From: Ceratodon purpureus
Lineage: Eukaryota > Streptophyta > Bryopsida > Pseudoditrichales > Ditrichaceae
DNA length: 64,000 bases
Direction of reading: 5' to 3'
NCBI GenBank assembly: GCA_014871385.1
Contig: CM026426.1
Coordinates: forward strand, 67,231,692 to 67,295,691
Shown here: in pieces, positions 22,772-35,700 of the stretch
How the letters are laid out: each line of letters opens with the position of its first letter
How positions within the stretch are numbered: position 1 is the stretch's first letter
The notes under the pieces: generated by a model
Told to the model about the DNA's origin: nothing
Databases searched by the model: none
Seen by the model: only the letters and a program-made list of their open reading frames with translations
Made by a program: the position numbers and the translations under genes

Positions 22772-25700
22772 TTACTCCACATATTGGAGTTCCATTTCGT
22801 CCTCAAAGTCAGCGTCGTCAAGAAACTGTTCTTCCTCCTCTACCGTGGTTTCTTGTACCACAACAGGTACCGTGCCGGCTGGAAGAATCACTGCGTCGAT
22901 GTCTACATAGTTCGAGACCGTAGGAGCGGGGTCATCAGTGCTTACAGTACCTTCCGGGAGTGGAAACTGTTCTCCTGCACTATCAATGTCCGGGAATTCT
23001 TTGTCTTCAGAGACGCGTCTTCTGCGTGGTTCGTGGTGTAGTACAGTTTTCCATTCCGGACTCTGGCCATCTTCCATGAAATAAACTTGAGAAACACACG
23101 AGGGGAAAACAAATGGATTGTAACGGGACTCAGTATCCCGGGATTCGTATAGAACAGACCAAAAGCCTAGTCTATCTTTCCGTACAGAAGCCCTCCCTTG
23201 GTCATTACTCTTCATCCACTCACCGCGCATGACAACGCAAGTAAGTTTGCCATATGTGACCAGCATGATATCCCTCAAGATTCCAACGTCAAGAGAACTT
23301 GTATCCTCCGTGACAGATGCAATTCCGTAGTCGAGAGTGACATAAGGATTCTGACCTCTTCCCAGGCATCGGTAATGACAACCGAATGCCCACATGGCAC
23401 GGTACGACATTACAATTCTGCTTGGAGGACAATGTAACTCGAGAAGCTCCTCAGACAAAGGAAAACCATCTTGCCGAAGAGAACGAACACGTGCATTTAA
23501 CCAGTCAGCAAACGCTGGAAATGAGCCAGTTAAGTGGTCGGGGTAACCATACAGGGGAGGACGCTGGGCTATACCACGACTTCTTCTTCGGAAATTCTCG
23601 CGTTCTCGAAGCCATTCATTCCGCTCTGATTCCCATTGCCTGAAATACAATCAGGCGATGAACAAGTAGTTAGTTAGATAACTATATCACAGCACTGGTA
23701 TAGAAAGACCTCTACCATGCAAACTCTACAGAGGTGATGGTAAACATGCACGAATAAATTATTCACGAACAGTGGGAGATCATTCAATCAGGTTATGCTA
23801 GATGTTGACTGTAATCTAATTAATTCGGGAGTTCCTAAATACTCTTACGCAATTGAAGGAGACATTACCGCTTCGAGAAATCTCCGACACTTCTCAGCTG
23901 ATAACGAACAACGGTGACAATCAATATAAAGATGTTCATTTCATTTCGTCTCTAGAAATTAAGTAATCCGTCTCACTATCACAAGATTGCATATTATTGA
24001 TTGTTTTGTTAAGGGGGGAAGCATGATAAAGTGTACAGGAAAAGTGCTTATCTATTTGTCAATTTCAGCCCTTTTGCAAAAAGTGCACAAAAGTGATAGA
24101 AAGATGTAATTGAAGTCAAATTTTTTTGCTAATATAGATTCTCAACTCGTTTTTGTACAACTTGGAAAAGTTTCGTGCAAAGTGGACACTTTAAAGTTAT
24201 TGTTTGAGGGCTTCAAACCCAAGCAAAGTGAATGCAATAATTTGAAAAAGTGGCTATAAAAGAATAAAAAACTATCTAAAAATCACTTTTGATGATGTGG
24301 GGCCCTCTATATGTTTAAGAAGTATTCTAAAATAGTCAATTCATATACTCATCAATTGGTTTAGGGTTCCAAAAGTACCGCAAAGATGTTATTTAGGAGG
24401 GTCACTTCCACGGTACTTTTTGTCACTTTTTTTTCACCGAACATTGTTTTCTAAATTGGAAAAAACATCCTCTAAAGTCAATAAAGGGCCCCAAATGAAG
24501 AAATTAAGACATTGAAAAAGTTCATTTTCATGATTTAGAACTAGTGGTCAAATTAAGTTTCAATTGAAGATCTTTTCTTCCTAAAGATGTATATAAGATA
24601 CATTGTGACATCCAAAAACGTGACTAAAATGCTCAAAAACTACACCAAAATGCTCAAAATCAGATTTGAGCTTTGAAAAACAGCACACTTCATAATCACT
24701 TCCATTTGGTCACATCAGTCACTTTGTTGTACACTTTATCATGCTTCTCCCCTTAAAAACAATCTTTTCAGGTTTATTCAGAGAACAAAGAAGATGAACA
24801 TGACTCGACCATCGGATTTACTACAATGTTTGAAGAACTCGCCACGCCTTATTCGCCTGCCTCGGTCTACCATATCATCGTGGGAACCATTTCACTTATC
24901 AATATATGTTTGAACTCGAGATGGTCAAGTAAGTCCTCCTCTGTATATTTTGAAATGAGAATATTCAGAGTAGACATACTAACTAATACGACCCACATTG
25001 TTGATATAAACTGCCAGTATACGTGGGCATGATTAGGGATAACGACTTCTGACAATATACTGGATTAAGAACTCAAAGCAATGACGACCATGTAGGGCCT
25101 CCAAATACATGACTGAATAGCCATAGTCACAGAGGAGTGTTTAGTATGATTAAGCCCAACTTAGATGATAATAAATCAGTGGTATCAGGGTACTGGATTT
25201 CGAGAAAGAGTAGTATTTAAAATATTGCTTTATAATTAACCATTCACTTGTGCAGGAACGCCACAATATCAATCTAGAAGATAAATATGTGGATGAAAAC
25301 AGCAAATGATAATAAACAAATATACCCCATGGAAGAGGAATTTCAAAATTCAGAGGACGTACTGTAATAGCTCAGCTGTGAACACCGAGTGACGAATCAC
25401 ATAGTCGTGGATGAACGCAAGGTCCACAGCTGATAGCCTTTTCTAAGTGGGTTTTCCAAGGAGAAGCTCTCCAGCGTCTCTCAATTCCTCTTGTGGATCC
25501 CAGACTCTCCTGCGTGTATGGGTATATAATGCAAAATACTCTGTGCAAAAGCCTAGACTCTCATCTATCATGTAACCCGAAGCCATGCCAGCTTCGGGTT
25601 TGGACCTGTCTCTCACATATTTTGTGAGTTGACCTAGGTACTGCTCAACAAAATAACACCACCTAGATTGTACAGGACCACAAATCTCTATCTCTCTAAC

Positions 25701-28700
25701 CAAATGCACCACAAGGTGAGGCATAATGTCAAAGAAACCTGGAGGAAAAAACATTTCTAACATGCACACAGTTTCCGCACTCTCACGGTACAAAGACGGA
25801 AGTTCTGACTTGAAGATTACCTTTGCGCAGATTCTTTTAAAGAGTTTTCCCACTCGAATAGAAGTCTCTCGGACTCCCTTCTCTAACAAATGCCTTACAG
25901 CTGCAGGTAAAATCTCCTGTAGGAGGATGTGGTGGTCATGGCTCTTAAGTCCAGCTAGCCGCATCTCTCCAACATGCTTTATGAGAGTAGACGAATAACC
26001 AGATGGTACCTTTGTTGATGACACAAGTGACAGGAATTTCAGTCTCTCAGCGGTAGTGAATACATATGGTGCCCGTGGCTTTACGAAGTCTCCATTCTCT
26101 GTTCTGACAAGGTGGAGATTATCGAATTTATTTGCCTCTTCCATGTCGCGGCGAAGAGCACGAGTATCCTTCTCACCGAACAGGTGTTTTAGGATGTTGT
26201 TTGATATATTTCGCTCGATGTGCATCACATCGAGCGTGTTTCTAATAGGAAGCTCCTGTCAGCCCCAAAAATATCAATTCCTGTTAGAATACGTAAATTG
26301 AAATATCATTCCTGGAAATTAAGACACCATCTTACGTACAATCAGACAATAGGACCGTGGAAGCAATACAGAAGTTGACCCCGGTGGTTGACGTATTTGT
26401 CCTTCTAGAGACAGTGGCTGTTTAGGAAGATAAATGAACGCGTAAGGATATCTTATTCATACGAATTCACGTAACTTATGAATTACAGACGCCTGTGTCA
26501 ATATCACGCTACGAGATAACTACATTAGGGCCATGGCAACATCATTGCACAGTATTTAATGCTCACCTTCTTGATTTCACATTATCCACGGACCAGAAAA
26601 TTAGAGTTCACGGACACCGACGTAATGAAATCTAGATATGTAATAGGAAATGGTAATTCGGTTATTCGCTGAGTAATCAGAAGATGTATGGGGGATCAAA
26701 AGACTAACTGCTATGACTATCAACGATGGTTCACACGAAATTAATTTTAAAAAAAAAAAAACCACGTTTCAAGATATAAGGAACCATTCACTCTGAATAA
26801 CCATATCAAACGGTATGCCGTGAGTGCCCGACAATGCATACTAACGAAACAATGACACTGTCTTCGAATCCGGAATTCAACTGCTAGAACTAACGCAACA
26901 CTAACTGACTTCAAAGTAGAAGATCCTCTGATTGAACGTTGCTATGCATAATACGTGAAATCATAGATTTCATCAAGTAAAGCATGGATATGGCTGAATC
27001 CTATACCGTGAGACTCGGTTACTAATATCATTCTATATTCACTCGAACGCTGGACTGTAACCGAACACACGTAGGGGAAGATCCAGTCCCTGTAAAATCC
27101 AACTCATAAGAGAAGAGAGATTCTGTAAATTAAGTGAAAATCTATTCCCCGTGGTCCCAGAACCCCAACAGTAATGATATTTAAAAATATATGCAAACAG
27201 AGGATACTTGAGCACACGAAGAAACACTTTCACATGCAGAAAGCGGCATATGACTCCCCCGCCCGTGAGATTGATTGTTAAAATGAAAAAAAAAAATATC
27301 CTTCTACAACAACATTGTGAGACACTGGAAAAGGGACCTCAAGTTCATAAAGTGACACTCAAGCCATACATCTCAAACATACAACCTCAAGCGCTTAACA
27401 TGGGAGCCAGTTCTGATAAACTGACGATCACCCCAAGAATCTGTATATATTTGTCTCTTCCTAACGGCACTATAATTCCAAATTAAAACGACCTAAGAAT
27501 GGGCCCGACGAAACAAGGATTCATTGAACATTATAATTCTCGGCGTTTGTGCTCTATATTGCTGAACCGTTACTATGTCCCGCTCTGAAGTATGACACAG
27601 TACAGCCACATCGAGTATGTTCTCAACATGGAACACTACCGAATCCTTGAATGACAAAATGTAGTTACAAAACCTGATTAAGATACTCTTGGGCATCATA
27701 TTCCGTATCCAACCGCGTGTATATAACAAAGGAAATCAAGTCTAGTAGGAACTGAATGGCAAGTAACCTGCATACAAATTAAAAAATGATATAACCAAAC
27801 AATTGCAGGCTTGAATGAATGGTGTATCAGAAATTGAGGGGTGTATGCTGACCTCCCAGTACGGCAGAGAAAAAAGACATGAAACGCGCTTCACTCCGTA
27901 CTCTCTGGCAGGGTCATCTGACTTCGGAGTGGAACCGCGCATCACAAACCCCTCCCTCAGTCTGCCCCATCTGAGTGTCTCTTGCACGGTGATGGGCTGC
28001 GGAGGAGGACGCAGTTCTTCTTCCCCGTAGAAAGCGTCTCGATTCCTTCGCCAAGGGTGTTCCATCGGCAACCATCTGCGGTACTGGTTATCATAAACAG
28101 ACTTCTACAACGCAGCTGACCTCCTCGAAACCGTGTTTTTGCCACAAATGGGACAACCTTTGTATCCTTTGGTCACACAACCCGCCACAACCCCATAGGC
28201 AAGAAAATCATGGCATGCCCACATGAGGATGGCTTTGAGATTGAAACTAGGGGTGCCCTTGTACCGTGCTGCGACCTGCACCTCCACACCCTGAGTCCAG
28301 AGCACCTGTAATTCTTCTAGAAGCGGCTGCATATAAACATCAAAGTTGTCCCCCGTCACTGACCGTTTACCTGGGATTATTAAACTCAGCATTATAAAAT
28401 GCTTTTTAGTTGTCATCCACGGTGGTAGATTATAGTTCATCAAGAGAACGGGCCATGTGCTGTGCGTGGATCTTTTGATGGAGAACAGATTCACTCCATC
28501 TGTGGCCATATCCAACCTTAAATTTCTGTCTTCGTGGGCAAAATTCTCCCACCACCGCCATGTGATAAACTTCCACTGATGAGAGTCGTATGCACCTCTC
28601 ATCCCATCATCTGTGCTTGCTAGACGAGCATGAGCCGTCATGAAAGACGCCTGAACAGGAGTGCTGAACATGCGCACAAGCCGTGGAATTAATGGAAACC

Positions 28701-29486
28701 AACGCAATACTTTCAGCGGTACCTTTGAATTCCCAACTCTGCGGTACCTATCAGCTCCACATACTGAACACTTATCCAGCAAAGAGTTCTCTGCCCCCCT
28801 GAACAACATACATGTCTTTGGGCCAGGGCATACGTGGATGGTTTCGTAAGCAAGTCCAAGTTGCTTAAGCAGTTTAGAGGCCTGGTACTCCGACTTGGGA
28901 AGGGAATTGACAGACGCGATAACAACTGAAACACCTCGTTTACCAATGCGTTTGAAGCACCATGTGTTCTCAGAGTATTGAGTAACAGCAAGGTGCTGCT
29001 CAATTGCGTTAATTTTGCACCTGCGTACAATGGCGTTGTGGCGCATTCCTCCAAATGTGTTCGCTCGGTCTCAAATGAGTCCTCCATTGCAGAGATGTCG
29101 TCTCCCTCAACTGTGTTTGCATGTTCTCTCTGAGGGGGTGCAGGGATATAGTCACCGTCTGCATGTATTCCGCCACCCCCTGCAATTCCAGCGGAATCAG
29201 CAGACCTTCCTGCACTGCCATGGTCTCCCCCGTGAACCGGGAATGATGCCTCAACAGGTACGTCCTTTTCTGCCGAGCGTACCTCATCCTCATGTGTGTC
29301 CGCGGCGGCGCCAATGGTACCTCCTAACGCATCGTAGATGTGATAAGCATTTTGTACCAATCCAAGCATGTCGAGGTTTTCATCAACCGGTGCCTGAAAC
29401 TGACCAAGAAATCCATCGCTTCTCGTCCCGTAACCCTCTCTGATGACGATGTCCCACTCTGTATCCGAGTCATCTGATGGCCAACC
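22772..29486 (-). pseudogene. CACTA transposase gene (Transposase_21, DUF4218, DUF4216), several exons
   Basis: This gene encodes the cut-and-paste enzyme of the element. Exon 29486-28105 opens after a TTTAG acceptor (GWPSDDSDTEWD), contains LPKSEYQASKLLKQLGLAYE, the CPGPKTCMLFRG and CSVCGADRY cysteines, and the Transposase_21 core (WRWWENFAHEDRNLRLDMATDG; LMNYNLPPWM; GVEVQVAARY; GCPICGK). A one-base shift near 28905-28925 splits it. Exon about 28090-27800 holds the HPWRRNRDAF motif typical of the family and ends SLPYWE. Exon 26255-25443 holds DUF4218 (ELPIRNTLDVMHIERNISNN ... PHLVVHLVREIEICGPVQSR). TAG at 25445-25443 interrupts it before KRLSAVDLAFIHDYVIR. Exon 23650-22772 holds DUF4216 (IMLVTYGKLTCVVMRGEWMK ... 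CVSQVYFMEDG) and an acidic tail. Intron borders between 27.8 and 26.3 kb are not resolved. Confidence 0.8.
23999..24764. mobile_element. MITE-like insertion (766 bp) in a transposase-gene intron
   Basis: The ends are inverted repeats of about 37 bases: GATTGTTTT, then AAGGGGRGAAGC and ATGATAAAGTGTAC. The two copies differ by a short indel and a G/A transition. The interior is AT-rich and has no gene. It lies between the DUF4218 and DUF4216 exons. No clear target-site duplication was found. Confidence 0.7.
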
Positions 29487-29559
29487 CTAAATGACCCACC
29501 AAATTCAATCAATTCCACATAAACATGCGTAGACTGAGCATACAATCCCCGAATACCCG

Positions 29560-29640
29560 TACAGGTGATCGCTCGCAGCGCAGTAGTCTACTTTTCAAAA
29601 AACCGAAGCTCGGGTCCGGGCACAAGTACCCGCATGCGGG
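29560..29640. promoter_or_regulatory. CGGGTA-type motif cluster upstream of the transposase exon
   Basis: The words ATACCCGTAC, CTCGGGTCCGGGC and TACCCGCATGCGGGC occur within 80 bases, matching the subterminal words at both ends of the CACTA element. In En/Spm the same protein binds both the ends and the promoter, and this arrangement would allow that. Confidence 0.4.
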
Positions 29641-30616
29641 CTTTCTTTACTTTGGAATGCGGAACTAGAATTCAATAGAAAGTGAGGAAAAACTTACCCG
29701 GGTGCTACCACGATGGTATGGGTGGCGACCATACGTCGCCAAATGATCTTTTATAGTCGAGTGTGACCTCCGAGAGTGATACTCGCCTAGGTAGATGTTA
29801 CAAGGACATGGTCTGTGGGTTCTTCTCTGTCTCTCCGCAACTGCTCTCTTGCGCGACTCTAGTTTTATATCTCTAGCCCTAATCCTTGTATCACACTGAA
29901 TGGGAAGCCTCCCCTCCATCCCTCCTTCAGCCACTATTGTTTCCGCTTAATAATGCTACACGTATACGGTTCCTCGTTGTATGGATTAAGCGATTCCATA
30001 GCTGCACACACGGAAATGAACAGAAGGACTAGGTCACGGCAGGATCAATGTTACAGACTGAATGTAGAATTAGCGATTCCGCCCTACCGTACCGAATGTT
30101 ATAAGATAACGTAATAGCCTATCCTAACGGAAACTGCCTCTCCGATTACCTGATTTGCAACATCGTGATTGACAACAAATCGTTTGCATTGTTCTCCACA
30201 CCTCTGTTTATCTATAACGACAGGGTCATACAGACGACGGGTGGCACGCCGTTACGAGTCCAGGAGACGGAGTGACCGACGTCGCCATGCCCGGTCCGTT
30301 TGGACACTGAAAAATAATGGTACTCTTTCTTACTTCTAGGTACTTTTGTGGAAAACATGGTCCTCATACCCTGAATGATGATTGTACTTTTCGAGATCGA
30401 ATTTGAAAAACAAGTGTCCATGATTTCCCTGAAGGCAGTACAAATCTTTATTTATATAGAATCATTTGAAACACCAACCGTTGCACTCGACCGTAGTCAA
30501 CATCTACATGTACTCCAGAAGGGATTCCACTACCACCTCACGACATCTAATTCTGTGTACAAACTCAGAAACTAGTTCTCAAAGGAGAATGTTGATGCCC
30601 GGGCACTAAAATAAAA

Positions 30617-31021
30617 CTACCAGGAGCTGAAATTGTGAAAGAGTAACGCGAACAGTTTGTCCCAAAGTGTCTCGGAATGAGCCAATGGTAGCCCGTGGAC
30701 ATCGCCGACCCTGAGTAGGAGAAGGGTTGTCAGAACAGACGCATTAACTTCCACAACGTGGACGTGGTATGGAATTGGCAACCCGAAATACTCTGGACCA
30801 AATTGGAATACGTCCTCTACAGATGGCATGAAGTACCATGGGTCATCAGTCTCCTCTTCCGGCGTAGTGAATCGCACCATCGGGTTCGGTCGTCGGTGCT
30901 CCGGGGCCGGTACAGGCTGATCTTGCTCCAAGTCTGGCATCACATCTGGAAGACTGTTATCGAACAACAACTCCGGCATAGTGTCCTCGTCGGTTGCAGC
31001 TTGTGATATTGCGGGCTCCAT
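30617..31021 (-). CDS. Acidic, Pro-rich open frame, possible 5' exon
   Basis: An open frame of 134 codons starting MEPAISQAATDEDTMPELLF, with an acidic N-terminal half and a hydrophobic C-terminal end. It could be an upstream exon of the transposase gene or a remnant of a related one. It has no recognised domain. Confidence 0.3.
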   Translation of the reverse strand: MEPAISQAATDEDTMPELLFDNSLPDVMPDLEQDQPVPAPEHRRPNPMVRFTTPEEETDDPWYFMPSVEDVFQFGPEYFGLPIPYHVHVVEVNASVLTTLLLLRVGDVHGLPLAHSETLWDKLFALLFHNFSSW

Positions 31022-31526
31022 CGTTAGAGTGCGGACTGGCTACTATGAGAGTTGACGGTCAATTGCACTATCTTCTGATGCGCTCAGTGAAATTGTCTGC
31101 CAAATGCCTCCCTTCTTGGCTAAGCACACCGTCATCTATGAACGACCTCACTCCAAAACAGAACCCGATGTTCCATGAACATTAAATGTGAGGTGTCTGA
31201 CTGGATCTATTTAAAAATACGGTAGCGTCACTAGTAGACAACATAATAAATTCCCGGGACGCCACGACAACTAAAAGTAGCCATCATGTCGATAGTGCGC
31301 AGTCTTCCAATATAAATCCAAACATTCCAATATCCCATTCTGTTTTACATGGAGTAAGTTCTGCGGTCCGTTAATTTAAGTCCCCACTGCTCACAAAGAG
31401 AAGCGTATGAGGTAATAAGCAACGTAAATGTGCTTAGTAACATCTTTACAAAACATGCGTCGAAGACAGGTAATCCCTATCTCGTCGAACCTGGCACAGA
31501 AATCCAACGTTCTTGCCGAAGGTGCA

Positions 31527-31934
31527 TCATTCCTTCGACCGATAAGGTACCACTATTGATGCTGTGAGTATTCTAAACAACTCATCTACGAAGGACGTGT
31601 CACACTCGTTATCCTCACATAGTTTGAGAATACTGTCTACGCATTTCACTATCAAGTGACATTGTGGCCCGGGGTCGGGGACCTCATCGGTAATTTGAGG
31701 TCGCGTACCATGCAGACTTCCGCCGAAAACTCCCCAGCCACCGTTCACTCTTCCCCTCTTACGCTCACGGTTTCTCTGATCTTCATAACCGTCGAGGTAC
31801 TCCGGGTTATTGATAGCGATGTCCCGCAGATCTTCTTCACTTAGAGTCCACCTGTCTGGGTCGCCATCTTTCTTGACCGCTTCAACGTCGGACGTCTCCA
31901 CGTTGTCCATCAGTGCAAACGAATCTTGCAGCAC
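31527..31934 (-). pseudogene. Second transposase N-terminal region (fragment)
   Basis: It reads WTLSEEDLRDIAINNPEYLD, later CVDSILKLCEDNECDTSFVD and ELFRILTASI. The last segment aligns with LLNTLRTHGASNALVNEVFQ at about 28950 in the main transposase exon. It is probably a remnant of a second copy of the transposase N-terminus, or an alternative first part of the gene. Confidence 0.35.
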
Positions 31935-32726
31935 AACCTTGACAAATGAAAATGTACCGTAACAAAGACCCCTGTTATCGACCAGGCATTTTACGGGAAA
32001 TGAGTAACAGGCAAGACGTGACAGCAGACAGCGATCAATGTTGTACCTTCAGTCTACGTTCGACACGGATAACGCAGGCTGCTCTACCGTGAAGCAGAAT
32101 ATGTTGGCTCAGGTGTCCCTTTGGGTTCCGTTAGCCGTTCTACCCTCCACGATAACCATTGCAGATACTGTCCAAGAAGTCATGACCTCGTGAGTCTTGG
32201 TTGTCTTTAAATTTATTCTATTTTTTTGTCGCGTTGTTATTCTATTAATAAGGCCATAGTCAGCATACAATTTTCATTGGTCGACCGCCTTCCTATTGTA
32301 GTACCGTGTCAGTTCAAGAATTCCATGTGCATACCTGTTCCTTGGAGGTTAATCTCCTCCGCCTGTTAATAATCCACACCATTAATGTTCGTGGCCCAAA
32401 TTTGGAGCATAACTGCAGAGAACTGCGGCTGTACGTCGAAAAGAGGATGACAGAAAACACAAAGGCCTGATGACTCGGACGAGGAGTCAGAATTCCTTGG
32501 AATATTGCGGGGACAAGCTTTGTGGCGGACACGACCTCGTTCATGCGTGTTATCTCTTCTTCGCTGATATTCCAAAACCGTATTTACAGTTAAAATCAGA
32601 TGGTTTGCCTTTGATTTTGTACCCTAAATCCGCCCGCCGCCACACACATCTTAGATTCGTAGAGGTGGTTATTCGTAGTTAGGAGATTTGTGCACCTAAA
32701 TCCAATTTTCTACTTTTGATACCATC

Positions 32727-35700
32727 ATGGACTTCTGTAATTACGGTAGGGGATGTAGGGATCTATCACCATCGTTCAACACTTCTGATCACTCTTCTAC
32801 GTCTGTCTCTGACTCCGCCGAGTCAATTACTTCTGCAGCAGGAGGTGGTGTCCACTATTCGGGAGTTGTCTACTCTCAGAGGAATCGCAGAGTGGCTTCA
32901 CAATACTCTCGAGGAGCAGGGATATTTCCCCCACGTGAAGTCCTGGAATCCGACCTTGGCCCAGGCTTCAATCTTTCTCAAATGCAGACCCAGGTATTTT
33001 GATCCTTTTATTTTAAATTTTGCCACAGCGAAGGACGAGTCGAGTTGAAGTGGAAGCTTTTGAATTAGGATCAGATACACAGTTGACGTTGTAAGATTAG
33101 AATTCTGCCAAGTCAGTTCATAATGTCTACAACAAACCAAGGCTCCGCCGTATAACGCACCTGTCGTCGACATAATCTAGGTTAGCACAATATTTCCATA
33201 ACTCTTGACTGTGTAACCAACCTAGGGACAACCGTATTTGTTCTTATTGAAGCCTGGGGACGAAAACCGGTATGGAGAAGAGAATGAGGACGACTTGGAG
33301 ACCTGCTTTGCGACTGAAGAAGACACAGTGGGAAGGAGTGAGACTTTGCCGCCCGATTTTTCAAACCATGCAGGGCCTTCTTCATCCCCTCAATACGTCG
33401 AGGAAGAGGTTAGGACTGCGGAATCACTTCGAATCCACATTGCTGACTCCCGTGGAAGCCTCGAAGCCGGTTCTGTCCCAGCGCAGGAGCGCCGGCCTTG
33501 CATTCAGCGCTCCTCTCCCTCTTTAATCGGAAGTCGACAGCTCCTCCTTGGACGTATGGGAGGAAGCACTGTCTCATTGCATGAATCATGGAGGTCTCCA
33601 CTAGAGGACCAAGCTAAACGAAGGAAAGTACAGCGCGAGTTTTCGAAGCCCTACTTGACTGAGATGGCTACAGCACACTCCGAGCGTAGATCACCAGTGA
33701 TACACGTCCCGACAACCACAACAGGTAAGCCCATCGGCTTACGTAGTGCTTGGCATAGACAGGTCCGCTTGATTGCAAGACAAACCATGGACCAATCCAT
33801 CAGGAGTTATAGGGGAAAAAAAGGGGAATGGTGGAAGGCTTTGCAGAAGATTTATGCAGCTTTAGGAGAAATTTTCACTTATGACTATCCTCTATGCTCC
33901 ACGTATCTTTCTAAGTATCTGAAAGGAGCAGTGAAGAATGATAGACTAGAGTGGAGAGAATTTTTTTTTGCAAATCGGGGTGTGCAGCATGACAGATGCC
34001 CTGATGAGGCATTTGGCACACTGCGGAAATACTGGCTGAGTGTTGCAGGTAAAGAAGAGAGCGAGAGTATGATAGCACGCAGAGCTTTTGGTCCCTAGAA
34101 AACCAACAGCAACTGCAGTTAGGGCCCCATGTCAACTACACCTCCAACACGGCAGGTAAGGGGCACTTACAGGTTTTCCATGAAAAATATTTTGTCAACT
34201 ATGTATTCATTACGGAGTCCTTTCTGAGAATTCATACATTTGATACATCTGCTGGTGTATGGGGAAACTTTAAAGTAAGCTCTGCTCTTCTATTCTTTCC
34301 TTTAATACGTGATTTCGTAGCAGGATGGAAATATGCGAAGTTCATCTTCTATCCCGTTTGGCAGCAATGGAATGGGGGACAGTTTTGTACCCACCTCCAG
34401 TGGTGCAATGGAGGCTTCCACACGCGAGTCTGCACCGGAAGGTGGTGGTCATCCAAGAAGCGGACCAGACTTCCACACTGCAGTAAGCTGACCAATTCCA
34501 TGATTTCATATCTCGTTTCCCACTGTATGAAGGTAAAAGAGTTGGACTGACTTAGCGGTGGCCTTCGAGTGACGTTGATCCATTTATCGAATTTCCGTTG
34601 AAAAATTAAGTGTGTTCCTTGTGTCAGTTCATATGGACTGTATTGTGTGAAACAATGTCAGAACGTCTGTACTAACTCCTAACAATGATCTGTTAGTTGT
34701 GTACATTGCTGCTGCCACTATATTTTTTCATTGTGCACATGTGATTTCTTCCAACGAAATATATCCACGACTACCTAAGATATGTTTTCTGAAATAATGT
34801 AGCGTAATTTCTGGCGCCATATCCGAGTCCAGCACAGTTTCTCTAAGTGAAGAAGTAGTTGATGATTACTGGAGCACCTCCTCCATTAATCTCGAAGCGT
34901 AAATGTGCACACATTATGGAATGAACACGTTGGCATTTGAAGTGGTCAGATTATCTCTTGTAAATCGGTAATCGAAGGTAGTTACCGATTTTCTCAAAGA
35001 CGCACTGGCTTATCGGATACCGTACCTTACTAGCAGATTCGGCACAAATTAATTCTAAAAATTAATGCCTAAAATTTTTGGAAATTATGGACATCTTTTG
35101 CCTAATAGTATGAAATTTAAAATTCATCATTGCCTAAAATTGAGAAAAATCTACCCTTCTGTAGATTATATCTCACTATGAAGCTTCGAATGATTGAAAT
35201 GAGGGAGAAGGTGCTCCTTTTGTAATCAAGCCCACTTACACTACTCCACAAAGAATATGGGTTAAGAAGTAACAAGACTCTAGGTGGGGTTTTCGAAATG
35301 TGTTGTACACAGATTTTTGGACTGTGATTGAGCATTGAAGATGAAGTTATATGAAAATGTGATGAACTAAGAAAAGTTGAGTAACCAAGCCTTCTTCCAT
35401 CTCCAACAAGATTTATGTCAAAAAACGTTTTCATGCAAAAGATATGGACAAAACAGCACGTAAAGGTCCATGTATCAAAATGTGTTCCAAACAGTTTTTT
35501 TAAAGCTCAATTGTGCATAGAAAATCAACTTTTTTGAAAATATTTTGGTCTAAGAAAAGCTTTAAAATCATGCTATCTTTCACCTCCAACAAAGTTTGTG
35601 TCATTTGGAGACTTTTTGCAAAAGCTATGCTTGTTATTAAAATGAAGACTAACTAGTTGTTTCAACTCAAAGTTCACATATCCCACATGCATTGGTGAAT

